64,000 nucleotides of DNA from Brevibacillus_H ginsengisoli (GTDB taxonomy: Bacteria; Bacillota; Bacilli; Brevibacillales; Brevibacillaceae): contig NZ_JBNJQR010000004.1 of assembly GCF_050113715.1 (NCBI RefSeq), positions 186,001 to 250,000 of the forward strand, in the 5' to 3' direction. The stretch's first letter is position 1, and the number at the start of each line of letters is the position of its first letter. Both the position numbers and the translations under genes were made by a program. The notes beneath the pieces were generated by a model. The model saw only the letters and a program-made list of their open reading frames with translations, did not search any database and had not been told where the DNA came from. Shown piece by piece: positions 34,352 through 42,825 of this stretch.

Positions 34352-37300
34352 TTATTGCTTCGTGTGATTGCGAATTCCCTGTCGCTCCCAAGCATTGGCT
34401 ATAACCCTAAATGGTAGTTTGTAATCGGCTTGATTATGCCCGGAATACGCAAGTTTATTGTAGGGAGCATAGCCTTTGGAGACTCCAAACGCAAAATTGA
34501 CCTGGAAGTAAACCGCATACTGACCGCCTTTGGCGAATCCCTTCATCTTGTCCCCCATTTCAGGAGTATCCACGCCTGCTTCTCTTTGGCCAAGCTTCTG
34601 GACATTCTGTTTGGGCCCGACCCATAGCTCGTTTACCTTCTTTACTAGGGACAATTGAGATTGAAGGCTTTCTCCGTTCTTTCCGGCCTCCGAAATCCAA
34701 GACGAAACAGCCAAAATCTGAGGAAATTGCTTGCTGAACGGGTGTCGATGCCGATCTGTCATTTGAAGATGGGCAATGATCCTTTCACCCGCATAGAAAT
34801 CATTCGCCTGACTACCCGGATATCGATCTCTTGCGTGATACTCCGCCCATTCCGCCGTATGATTGAGCAGCCCATTCGCGTTAGGCTCATAAACTTCAAA
34901 TGAGGTCTGATCCCCTTGAACCGTAATTGAAAATGAGTTGCTTATCTGCCCAGAATCTGTTCCCGGTGTGCATTTCTTAATTTGCGGAGGAGTCGAGTTA
35001 GGATCATTCGGGTCAGGTGTCCAATTCGGGTCATTTATCATCTCGCACTTCTCATAGCTGACGTTAAACTTGACATCGTATGGCACATCAATCGTAAACG
35101 GTTCTACCTGTACAGCATAATCTCGATTGTTTAGCGTACTGCTCCATGTTGTGAGTGTTGGAGTGATCGTACCCGTGTAAATGCTGGATTGTGACGGTTG
35201 CTTGGGATCGAGATGAAAGCTACCGTCAATTCCTGGCCCGGTTACGGTAAGTGGTACCAAAGCTGGCCATCTCGTCAGCGCATTCGATTGCGAATTCCAG
35301 GTTGGGGGTTCTGCGGTGACGACTACATTTTCATACTCTGGAGCCGGGTATTTTCCTTTTAATTCAGCGATCTTGTCATTAATAGCTTGATTGATTTTCC
35401 CGTCTATGGAGGTAAATGCGGTTTGAATATTGGTTTGATCAATAACTACCTCGATCCGGGCTGGCTCCCTCTCCCAAGTACCATCAGCAGTACTAACCAA
35501 TTTGCGATTAGAGGAGTCGTAGATGTTGATCTTCATTTTTCCGCCGTCTATGTCACCACCTGGAGCTGGCGTACCTCCACCACCGCCTGCCCCTACAATT
35601 ACCGTTACGTTAAAAGTACAACCAATCGCATTGGGAAACGCTGTATCTGTTATGGTGGCTGATATCGTGTAGGTTCCCGGCCCGACATTACTCATCCGAT
35701 AACCTTGTGGCCCACCTATCTCATTCGGTTTGGTTCCATTAAAATTCCCCTTTATACCTACACCGATATAATCAGTTGGACTATTGTTTGCAACTAACCC
35801 GATTAGGTCGACATGATCGGCGTTGACGGTTACTGTACTTCCGTTTGCCACATCTAAGGTCCATTGATTTACCGAATCATACAGATGATAATGAACACCG
35901 CCGCAACCAATTTGACCATCCTGAATTTCGAAGGTAAACGTGAACTGACAGCCCGCAAGCTGCGGATAGCTTGGGTCATTGACGGTTGCCGTTACGGTGT
36001 AAGTTCCCTTCGGTGTGGCTTTATGCTCATAGTAGGTAGCTGGGGTTGAAGACTGATTGGATAATGTCGCTGTCCAGCTGACCTTAATTGGCTTTCCGCC
36101 ATAATCCGGGGCGTGCCCATCGGTGACAACCACTTTCCAATCAAGAGGCGATTTTGCAAGGAAACTTGCCTTACCATTCGATACGCTGGTCCATGAGCTT
36201 TTTTCAGAATGGGTGTAATACATCGTCAAGTCAGCGCATTGAATTCCCGTTAAGTTTATGGTGACTGTATGCGGACATGTCATGGTACCCAGTTTGACAT
36301 TGACCGTGAGCGTATAAGTGGCAGGGGCAGTATCCGTAAACGTATAGGAAAACGCGCCTTTACCAACGAGAGTGTTGCTTCCTGTCGAACCATTTTTCTT
36401 CAATATCCAATCGGCTGTTACACCCGTAGAACTTCCGCTGTACAACGCTTTGAAGTCCACATTGTACGATGGAGCTTTGCCCAAAACAAGATGCAACGTA
36501 TCATTTTGCATACTCACACTACTTCCATTTACATTTGCGGAAATAGATGTTTCGCTGCAGGAGTACGGTGAGAAGGTAACATAAAAGACCTTCACGCACG
36601 TAATGCCTCGGTAAGTGATCGTTGCTTTTATTGTATAGGTTGTGGGAGTTGCGAGCGGTGTAAGCCATACTTGATAGAATTCCCGATTATTCACTGTGAT
36701 CGGGCTTGATAGGTTTCCGCCTGTTATCTCCCAGTTAGCCGGAATCCTGGCCCCTTGATAGCTTGCTTCCAAGGTTGTCCAGACTTTCTCACCAGCATCC
36801 CTAGCCCCTGTGTACGGATCACTTATGGGTCCGCTTCCCGTGTATGTAAAACCTGCTGTAGCGCTATAGGCAACTGCTTGAAGATCGCTACAAGAAATGC
36901 TGTCATCAACGTTAATCGTAATGGACCAAGAGCATTTGTCTTCCCAATCAGGATATCCCGTGTAGTCATGCCATAACGTATAGGTTCCTGTTTGATTGAG
37001 CAGCACCGAAATATCATGGCCGGGTCCTGGTACAAAAGTTCCTCTGTCGTTGATACGTCCACTGACCTTTTTAATCGTGTGGTCTGGATATTCCATCATC
37101 CACGGAATATCGGCATCCAGTTTTTGACTTGTATTCGGATTATAATACTTGGAATAAAGTTTCAAAGTATCCCCAAGGTGTCGATTGAGCGTTGCACCTT
37201 TATCAATCATTGGATCGAACGTATCATTTGCCCAACCGGTATCGCTAGGTTGGTAAACTTTTGGACAATCTGCCGGCTTGTTGCTTGATGAAACTACTAC

Positions 37301-38839
37301 AAATGTTTTGTTCCAGCAGCGTTTGCCAGTTGAGCTGACGAACTTCACGTTCAGATTCGAACTTGAACTAAGTGGAATGTTATTAAATGTGCTCTTGCTT
37401 GTGGGGCCATTCAACCATCCTGTTGTATCTGTCGAGCTTCCTCCGTACTTGTAGAAAAAATCCCCTTGGATAGTCGATTCAATGTCTACTTGCACACCTT
37501 CATCGACATTAAGTGTCCCTCCGCTAGCCTGTGTGGTGTCAATTGCGCCTTTCCAAACTTGCATGGTGACATCGTTGGTAAGGCACTCGACTGTACCGCC
37601 ACCAGTCGGAACAAGTGTAAAAGTCATCGGACATTTTGTTTTGTCAGTGGGCGTGAATTCAAACGTAGTTGCCCCATTAATGAGGATATTGTTGAACTGT
37701 GTATTAGCGGGAAGTTGTGTGCTACCGACCGTTAGTGTGCCAGGTACGGGGAAAGCCAGTGAAATGGTGTTGATGTTCGCGGGTAGGTTTTTGGTATTCC
37801 CGGAGTTTATGGATTGGTCTGGGTTGCCGGAGACTCTTAATGCGGCTGAGATTGCGGTACATGGGCCGCCGCTGTTGTCTATCACTTGAAATGTGGTTTT
37901 GACCGGCAGTGCCGTACTCATGTCCGAAGATCCTTGTGGGGTTCGGCCGTGTTTATCGGTGTAGATCCACGTGACTTCGTAAGTTCCGGGTCCGTAGGTT
38001 GGATCTATTGTGTACGATTTAATGGATTGTGTAGACGCGTCGAGGAGTTGTTCAGAGCCTTTTCCTAGGGTTTTGTTGTATACGGAAAAGCTGATATGTT
38101 TTAGGCCTTTGTCGTAGATGGAGTAATCTGTGGCTTCATGGAGTGTAAAGGTGATCTGATCGCCTAGGTTGTAGGTTGTTTTGCTAGGAAATAATTTGAT
38201 GGAGCCGTAACTAGGGCGTGGGGTTACTTTGTAGGTGGTATAGTTGTACCAATTTCCTGCTGCATCTTTCTTAAAGCCGAATTGATCTCCCATGCCGCCG
38301 CATTCAGCAGCGATTTCGGCTAGGTTATAGGCCTGGTATGAAATAGTATCGCTAACATTATGAATCGTGTATGTTTTGACAACACTTCCTCCAAAGACAT
38401 ACGAAGGGTTACCATTAAATACGTCAATCCATTTTAATGCTTCTGTCTGGTCAACCATGACATAGCCATTATCCGCAGTTTTATTAGCATCTGAAAATAA
38501 TAATGCCTTACCAGTAATGGAATCTATAGTAATTCCATTTCTGTCAACACGATTAACTGTAACGTCATTACGCACAACGCCATAGTCAGATTTTGGAAGA
38601 CCGTCGATAATGAGTATTGTGGAATTCTCAATAGTTTGATTACTATTTAATGAACCAACTTTGAGTTTATGTAAGTGATTACTATTCAATTCATTTTCTG
38701 TGACTGGGGAAGCAGATGGCCATTGGTATCCATCTGCAACCGTCACAGTCCTAGCTAATACATAATCTGTATTAATTAACTGACTTAATAACAATGTAGC
38801 CAGCAAAAAATACTTATAAAAAAGCTCTTTTCTCCTCAT
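34352..38839 (-). CDS. Giant secreted protein with seven cysteine-bracketed repeats
   Basis: A 1495-residue extracellular protein with an N-terminal signal sequence (YFLLATLLLSQLINTDYVLA). From about residue 327 to 1080 it contains seven tandem beta-sandwich-like repeats of 92-126 residues. Each begins with a Cys (CTAIS, CLTND, CPKVY, CSDLQ, CSETS, CADLT, CGGVH) and ends with a Cys in the last strand (KCPMTF, RCWNKTF, KCSWSI, TCVKVF, TCPHTV, GCQFTF, GCTFNV). A disulfide tying first and last strands is inferred. Repeats contain the Ig-like word GTYTVTATV / GTYTISATI. A Gly/Pro linker and a C-terminal domain of about 380 residues without clear relatives follow. No SLH, LPXTG or membrane anchor is seen. 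The ATG overlaps the stop of the upstream gene (TAATG), so translation is coupled. Confidence 0.88.
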   Translation of the reverse strand: MRRKELFYKYFLLATLLLSQLINTDYVLARTVTVADGYQWPSASPVTENELNSNHLHKLKVGSLNSNQTIENSTILIIDGLPKSDYGVVRNDVTVNRVDRNGITIDSITGKALLFSDANKTADNGYVMVDQTEALKWIDVFNGNPSYVFGGSVVKTYTIHNVSDTISYQAYNLAEIAAECGGMGDQFGFKKDAAGNWYNYTTYKVTPRPSYGSIKLFPSKTTYNLGDQITFTLHEATDYSIYDKGLKHISFSVYNKTLGKGSEQLLDASTQSIKSYTIDPTYGPGTYEVTWIYTDKHGRTPQGSSDMSTALPVKTTFQVIDNSGGPCTAISAALRVSGNPDQSINSGNTKNLPANINTISLAFPVPGTLTVGSTQLPANTQFNNILINGATTFEFTPTDKTKCPMTFTLVPTGGGTVECLTNDVTMQVWKGAIDTTQASGGTLNVDEGVQVDIESTIQGDFFYKYGGSSTDTTGWLNGPTSKSTFNNIPLSSSSNLNVKFVSSTGKRCWNKTFVVVSSSNKPADCPKVYQPSDTGWANDTFDPMIDKGATLNRHLGDTLKLYSKYYNPNTSQKLDADIPWMMEYPDHTIKKVSGRINDRGTFVPGPGHDISVLLNQTGTYTLWHDYTGYPDWEDKCSWSITINVDDSISCSDLQAVAYSATAGFTYTGSGPISDPYTGARDAGEKVWTTLEASYQGARIPANWEITGGNLSSPITVNNREFYQVWLTPLATPTTYTIKATITYRGITCVKVFYVTFSPYSCSETSISANVNGSSVSMQNDTLHLVLGKAPSYNVDFKALYSGSSTGVTADWILKKNGSTGSNTLVGKGAFSYTFTDTAPATYTLTVNVKLGTMTCPHTVTINLTGIQCADLTMYYTHSEKSSWTSVSNGKASFLAKSPLDWKVVVTDGHAPDYGGKPIKVSWTATLSNQSSTPATYYEHKATPKGTYTVTATVNDPSYPQLAGCQFTFTFEIQDGQIGCGGVHYHLYDSVNQWTLDVANGSTVTVNADHVDLIGLVANNSPTDYIGVGIKGNFNGTKPNEIGGPQGYRMSNVGPGTYTISATITDTAFPNAIGCTFNVTVIVGAGGGGGTPAPGGDIDGGKMKINIYDSSNRKLVSTADGTWEREPARIEVVIDQTNIQTAFTSIDGKINQAINDKIAELKGKYPAPEYENVVVTAEPPTWNSQSNALTRWPALVPLTVTGPGIDGSFHLDPKQPSQSSIYTGTITPTLTTWSSTLNNRDYAVQVEPFTIDVPYDVKFNVSYEKCEMINDPNWTPDPNDPNSTPPQIKKCTPGTDSGQISNSFSITVQGDQTSFEVYEPNANGLLNHTAEWAEYHARDRYPGSQANDFYAGERIIAHLQMTDRHRHPFSKQFPQILAVSSWISEAGKNGESLQSQLSLVKKVNELWVGPKQNVQKLGQREAGVDTPEMGDKMKGFAKGGQYAVYFQVNFAFGVSKGYAPYNKLAYSGHNQADYKLPFRVIANAWERQGIRNHTKQ

Positions 38840-39618
38840 TAGTAGTCGGTCACATCCAGTGGGGCAAGATCTGGTAAGCTTCTATACGAATAATGACCCA
38901 ATCTTTTTCCATTCTTTCGGTCATAAATTACATAAGACAACGAACTTATTTCCTTTACTGGATACGAAAAACTATCCGCTTTCTCTAATATTTTGTCTTC
39001 AATACCCTCTTTGACAAAACTTATTTCCAAGTGAACCAAAAGATCCTCGGTAGATTTTATCGGCAACTTCCCTGATAGAACTCCGTTTTTAATCTTTAGA
39101 CTAGCCTGGAACTGTTTATACAACTTTGTCCCATAGGCGTCATGTACTTTAGGCTTTGTGACAATATAAACATCCTTGTGTAACTTATCCCAGATCACCT
39201 GCGCCCCATAAGCCTCACTTACAAACCGCAAAGGAACAAACGTCCGCCCCTCTTTAATCGTAGCCGCTGTATCAAACGAAATCGTCTTACCATCAACTGT
39301 CGCTTTCTTTTCTCCGATCTTCAAAGCAATATTCTTTCCCGCCCTCGTAATCGTAACGGTTCTCTTCGCATCGTCCCAATTCACCTGTGCACCAAGTGAT
39401 TGACTCACAAAACGAACGGGTACTAATGTCCGAGCTGAAGCGGAATCAATGAAAGGCTTAACATCCGGAAGTTGGATAACCTTATCATCCACATAAACTT
39501 TAATTTCATTTTCAGCCGCATTTCCCACTCCTACAAGGGAAGCTACCGTTAGGAGCGCAGCAAACATCACGGCGGATAATACACTACTTACGAACTTGCC
39601 CATCATTTTTCGGATCAT
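38839..39618 (-). CDS. Secreted protein with copper-amine-oxidase N-terminal-type domains
   Basis: A 259-residue secreted protein. After a signal peptide ending near GVGNAAEN come two tandem copper-amine-oxidase N1-type repeats: IKVYVDDKVIQLPDVKPFIDSA with RTLVPVRFVSQSLGAQVNWD, then KATVDGKTISFDTAA with RTFVPLRFVSEAYGAQVIWD. These domains are common in Paenibacillaceae and usually bind the cell envelope; they are not enzymes by themselves. The remaining about 100 residues are unassigned. The ATG has a strong AAAGGAGGG site and overlaps the upstream SLH-like gene by 35 bp. The three genes 40216 to 34352 form one operon. Confidence 0.88.
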   Translation of the reverse strand: MIRKMMGKFVSSVLSAVMFAALLTVASLVGVGNAAENEIKVYVDDKVIQLPDVKPFIDSASARTLVPVRFVSQSLGAQVNWDDAKRTVTITRAGKNIALKIGEKKATVDGKTISFDTAATIKEGRTFVPLRFVSEAYGAQVIWDKLHKDVYIVTKPKVHDAYGTKLYKQFQASLKIKNGVLSGKLPIKSTEDLLVHLEISFVKEGIEDKILEKADSFSYPVKEISSLSYVIYDRKNGKRLGHYSYRSLPDLAPLDVTDY

Positions 39619-40216
39619 CTTTTTTCCCTCCTTTCTCTAGTAGATTTGCTTCTACCATACCATCCATTTTATGTAAAAAGGAAGAAACTTCTGTGTACGT
39701 TACAGGCGTGGTGATATCCCCATTGTGCTTCACCCATGATTGAACATCTTCTAGCTTGACCAACTCCTTCCCGGCCTTCTTGTTAATGGCCCGAAAGATA
39801 AACTTGCTGGCATCGAGAAACGTAATCTTTTCATCCGGTTTGATCTGGCAAGAGCAATCAAAAAGCGCTTCATTTTGAGCGGTAGCATAAATTGGCGCAG
39901 CCCAGTGATTCTCTGCACCATGAGGGACGATAACTCCTTGCTGAGCTGGCTTGTATACGGCTAACAGCATCTTGAGGAATTCTGCCTGAGTCATAGACTG
40001 ATTGCCTGAAGAATTGGCTGATACCAATCCCTTACTCATTGCCCATTGCAGGTCACTAAGGGGCTGATTGGGTTGCTCCTTGACTACTTGGGGTAAAGTC
40101 CCTTCACTGGCTACCACAATGCCTCCCGCAAAAAAGCAAATGCCGATCAGCGTAACGAGCAGCAACAATCGCTTGTCTTTCCACTTCGAACTCTTTGTCC
40201 ACAACAACTTTCCCAC
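39584..40216 (-). CDS. Secreted or anchored SLH-like protein
   Basis: A 210-residue protein with an N-terminal membrane segment (LLLLVTLIGICFFAGGIVVA) serving as signal or anchor. The rest resembles degenerate S-layer homology motifs: LSDLQWAMSKGLVSANSSG with the TQAEFLKMLLAVY helix, ENHWAAPIYATAQNEALF, then ITFLDASKFIFRAINKKAG. It starts with GTG behind GGGGGGAG. It is the first gene of the three-gene envelope operon and may tether the downstream secreted proteins. It contains an unusual CSC motif near residue 110. Only a partial SLH pattern is visible, so the call is tentative. Confidence 0.7.
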   Translation of the reverse strand: MGKLLWTKSSKWKDKRLLLLVTLIGICFFAGGIVVASEGTLPQVVKEQPNQPLSDLQWAMSKGLVSANSSGNQSMTQAEFLKMLLAVYKPAQQGVIVPHGAENHWAAPIYATAQNEALFDCSCQIKPDEKITFLDASKFIFRAINKKAGKELVKLEDVQSWVKHNGDITTPVTYTEVSSFLHKMDGMVEANLLEKGGKKDDPKNDGQVRK

Positions 40217-40295
40217 TAAACTCCCCCCTACATAATCATTCTATGGCCTTCCCTCAGGCGATTATCTGGTACGAGAGTGGGACAAAAAAAGAGAA

Positions 40296-40557
40296 GAAAA
40301 GACTTCGTCCCTATACGCTCTGTTTAAGCTCGCTCTGATGCTGGTTCTGTCCGCTCCGTTCACTGCGGAAGGGAGTCGGCAAGAAAATCACTTAGTTTCT
40401 CAGTCTGATGTAAAGAATGCCGACTCTGTTCCTTCCTTCGCTCACTACACTGGGTTTCGCTTAAAATGAGTCTTCAGTGACGAAGTCTTTTCTTTGGTGG
40501 GCTTGCGCAGATGGGAGAAACCCCAAAACACTTTACTACTTGAAGTGTTTTGGGGTT
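40296..40557 (-). repeat. Dispersed structured element, copy 3 (downstream of ywgA)
   Basis: About 260 bp. The outer stem is GAAAAGACTTCGTC (40296-40309) / GACGAAGTCTTTTC (40479-40492). The inner stem is GGAAGGG-AGTCGGC (ends 40380) / GCCGACT...CCTTCC (starts 40419). The linker GGGCTTGCGCAGATG leads to a terminal hairpin (40519-40557) with 15-bp arms next to the ywgA terminator. The inner stem changes GTCGCC/GGCGAC of copy 1 into GTCGGC/GCCGAC, keeping pairing. Confidence 0.85.
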
Positions 40558-40570
40558 CCTATATTTAAAC

Positions 40571-40604
40571 AAAAAAGAGACCAATCCTGATCGATTAGTC
40601 TCTT
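40571..40604 (-). terminator. Intrinsic terminator of ywgA
   Basis: AAGAGACTAATCGATCAGGATTGGTCTC followed by TTTTTT on the minus strand, about 20 bp after the ywgA stop. Confidence 0.8.
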
Positions 40605-40621
40605 ACTTGCACTCGTATATC

Positions 40622-41146
40622 CTAGCTGCCAACTTCCTCTGTTTGTCCGGGCAAATCTCGCAGCTCTGCCAAAAACCCTATGGCTCGCTGGATTTCATCA
40701 TCTGTGTAGCGTTGCATGCTTTTGAGCGTTAACACCTTGTTACACATCTCTTCATACGAAAGCTGTTCAAAATATAGCACGGTCGATACCAGCTCAAGGA
40801 AGCGGGAGTTTTCCTCATTCATGCGACGAATCAGGTATGTACCATGACCCAAGTCTACATTTTGGTAGCGTAGAAAATCCCTGCCCGCTTCGTTCAAGGT
40901 GTAACGATAGGTATCCACTGCCCCTTTGGATTCTTTACACTCGTCCAGTAACCCAAGGTTGCACAATTCATCTACCTTCATCGTCAGCTCTTCTGAGTAT
41001 GGTCCATACATATGAAACCCAAAATGCTCATCAAAATCAACCTGAAGCTTCTTGGCGATGTACACCATCTTGTGAAGCTTCTTGCGTCCCGTCACTTCGC
41101 CGACCAATTCGACAAGGCGCATGATTTTGGCATGATCCCTAAACAT
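40622..41146 (-). CDS. ywgA: YwgA family protein
   Basis: A 174-residue soluble protein similar in size, N-terminus (AKIMRLVELVGEVTGRKKLHKMVYIAKKL) and position to B. subtilis YwgA. The GRKKLHKMVYIAKKL and FHMYGPYSEEL segments give a winged-helix-like impression shared with antitoxin/phage SocA-like proteins. Function is not known. Its start overlaps the end of the HD phosphohydrolase gene by 8 bp, so the two are translationally coupled. Confidence 0.8.
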   Translation of the reverse strand: MFRDHAKIMRLVELVGEVTGRKKLHKMVYIAKKLQVDFDEHFGFHMYGPYSEELTMKVDELCNLGLLDECKESKGAVDTYRYTLNEAGRDFLRYQNVDLGHGTYLIRRMNEENSRFLELVSTVLYFEQLSYEEMCNKVLTLKSMQRYTDDEIQRAIGFLAELRDLPGQTEEVGS

Positions 41147-42431
41147 CCTCCATCACCTCTAGGCGTTCTCGTATCTTAGAAGACATATTTTCTGGCAGAG
41201 ACAGTATTTTATCAAGTGGAAAAAATAGTTTATAGTCAAAACGTCGTTTCCCGCTGATCGATTCTACAATTTCAGATTTCGTGGACAGCTCCTGCAACTG
41301 ACCGGAAGGCATAAGCAACATGATCGGAATGCGTTCTTCTTCGCCCGGACGGTAAAAGTCATAGGGAAGATCCGAGGTAGAATCTACCTCCATGTAATAG
41401 TCTGGATCAATTCCCGCTTCCGCCATCAGTTGCTTGCATTCCTCAAGGACTCGATAATGCCTTGGATTAAATTCGACGTATTTAAATAATTTCCTGTCAA
41501 GAAAGCGATTACATAGATCCGATAAGATCGGGTCTTGTTCCTCGCGCCATTGATGCATATAGAAAAAAGCAATCGATTCATCCAGCTCCAGATAGTTGCG
41601 AAGTACAATCTGTTCCTTGAAAAACGGAATGAAATGTTTGGGTTCGATCTCGAATGAATAGCCTTCCAGATAGAGCTGCTTGGCTCTTTTAAAGATTTTG
41701 TTCAGCACGACCTCCGCGCTTCGCGTCACTGGATGAAAGTATACCTGCCAATACATTTGATAGCGAGACATGATGTAGTCCTCTACGGCATGCATGCCGC
41801 TGAATTTGATCACCGCTCCATCCTCATGAGGACGCATCACCCGCAAAATCCGCTCAATGTCAAAGTTCCCGTAGTTGACGCCCGTATAATACGCATCGCG
41901 CAGCAGGTAATCCATTCGATCAGCATCAATCTGGCTGGAGATCAGACTGACAATCAGTTTGTTCTCGTAGGTTTTGGCAATAACCTCCGCTACCTTCTGT
42001 GGAAATTGTTCTCCCACCGTACACAAAATCTGGTTGATCTGCGTATCCCCAAGAAGAATCGCTTTGGTCCAGTCTTCGTGATGAAACCGAAATACTTTTT
42101 CAAAAGAATGCGAGAATGGCCCGTGACCGACATCATGAAGCAGAGCCGCACACATACACAACAGGCGTTCTTCACGGTTCAAATTGGCTCGTCCCTCAAA
42201 GGTCTCCAGGATTCGTCGCATGATCTCATACACACCAAGGGAGTGATTAAACCGGCTATGCTCACCGCCATGAAAGGTAAGATAGCTGGTTCCCAATTGT
42301 TTGATCCGACGCAGACGCTGAAACTCTCGTGAATTAATTAAGTCCCAAATGAGTTTCTCGCGCACGTGAACATAGCGATGAACGGGGTCCTTAAATACCT
42401 TCTCTTCTTGTAATAGCTGAGGCTCCTGCAT
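41139..42431 (-). CDS. ywfO: HD-domain phosphohydrolase, YwfO type
   Basis: A 430-residue HD-superfamily enzyme, homologous by pattern to YwfO and the dNTP triphosphohydrolases/SamHD1-like group. The metal-binding residues are seen as HSRFNHSLGVYE, LLHDVGHGPFSHSFE and DRMDYLLRDAYYTG. The known relatives hydrolyse dNTPs; that function is an inference here. The ATG at 42431 is used because GAAGGGAG lies about 10 bp before it; the frame is open 15 codons further. Paired with ywgA, as in B. subtilis. Confidence 0.87.
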   Translation of the reverse strand: MQEPQLLQEEKVFKDPVHRYVHVREKLIWDLINSREFQRLRRIKQLGTSYLTFHGGEHSRFNHSLGVYEIMRRILETFEGRANLNREERLLCMCAALLHDVGHGPFSHSFEKVFRFHHEDWTKAILLGDTQINQILCTVGEQFPQKVAEVIAKTYENKLIVSLISSQIDADRMDYLLRDAYYTGVNYGNFDIERILRVMRPHEDGAVIKFSGMHAVEDYIMSRYQMYWQVYFHPVTRSAEVVLNKIFKRAKQLYLEGYSFEIEPKHFIPFFKEQIVLRNYLELDESIAFFYMHQWREEQDPILSDLCNRFLDRKLFKYVEFNPRHYRVLEECKQLMAEAGIDPDYYMEVDSTSDLPYDFYRPGEEERIPIMLLMPSGQLQELSTKSEIVESISGKRRFDYKLFFPLDKILSLPENMSSKIRERLEVMEDV

Positions 42432-42516
42432 ACCATGGACACTCCCTTCTCTTACCCGAGCTTGCGCTTGACACACTTGTTAAATCATTATACCAAAACT
42501 TGTCTGAAAACCTACC

Positions 42517-42776
42517 GAAAAGACTTCGTCCCTCTATGCTCTGTTTAAGCTCGTGTAGCATTTGCTGTCCGCTACGTTCACTACGGAAGGGAGTCGACAA
42601 GAAAATCACTTCGCTTCTCATTGACGCAAAAAATGCCGACTCTTTTCCTTCCTACGTTCACTCCGCTTTGTTTCGCTTAAAATGAGCGGCGAGCGGACGA
42701 AGTCTTTTCTTGGCAGGCTGGCGCAAATGGAAGGAATGCTTAATCACTTTACTTCTGTTAAGCAATTAAGCATTCC
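42517..42776 (-). repeat. Dispersed structured element, copy 4 (downstream of the RND pump gene)
   Basis: About 260 bp. The outer stem GAAAAGACTTCGTCC (42517-42531) / GGACGAAGTCTTTTC (42695-42709) is perfect. The inner stem AGTCGAC (42592-42598) / GCCGACT (42635-42641) contains A opposite C on this strand, which becomes a U-G wobble in RNA of the opposite (minus) strand. The linker AGGCTGGCGCAAATG leads to the terminal hairpin (42733-42776). Confidence 0.85.
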
Positions 42777-42784
42777 GATATTAT

Positions 42785-42815
42785 GAAAAGACTTCGCCAT
42801 CAGACGAAGCCTTCT
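42785..42815 (-). terminator. Intrinsic terminator of the RND operon
   Basis: AGAAGGCTTCG-TCTGATGG-CGAAGTCTTTTC on the minus strand, about 12 bp after the pump gene stop. Its descending arm CGAAGTCTTTTC is identical to the 3' outer-stem arm of the structured elements, so it may itself be an element remnant. Confidence 0.7.
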
Positions 42816-42825
42816 TCTGGTTAGC

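Noticed and set aside
5913..42776. Dispersed elements as class IIC group II introns, which also insert after terminators
   Set aside because: They are only 250-300 bp, contain no reverse transcriptase, and I see no GUGYG 5' end or domain V motif.
5913..42776. Dispersed elements as a CRISPR array
   Set aside because: Copies are far apart, long and single, with no regular repeat-spacer pattern or cas genes.
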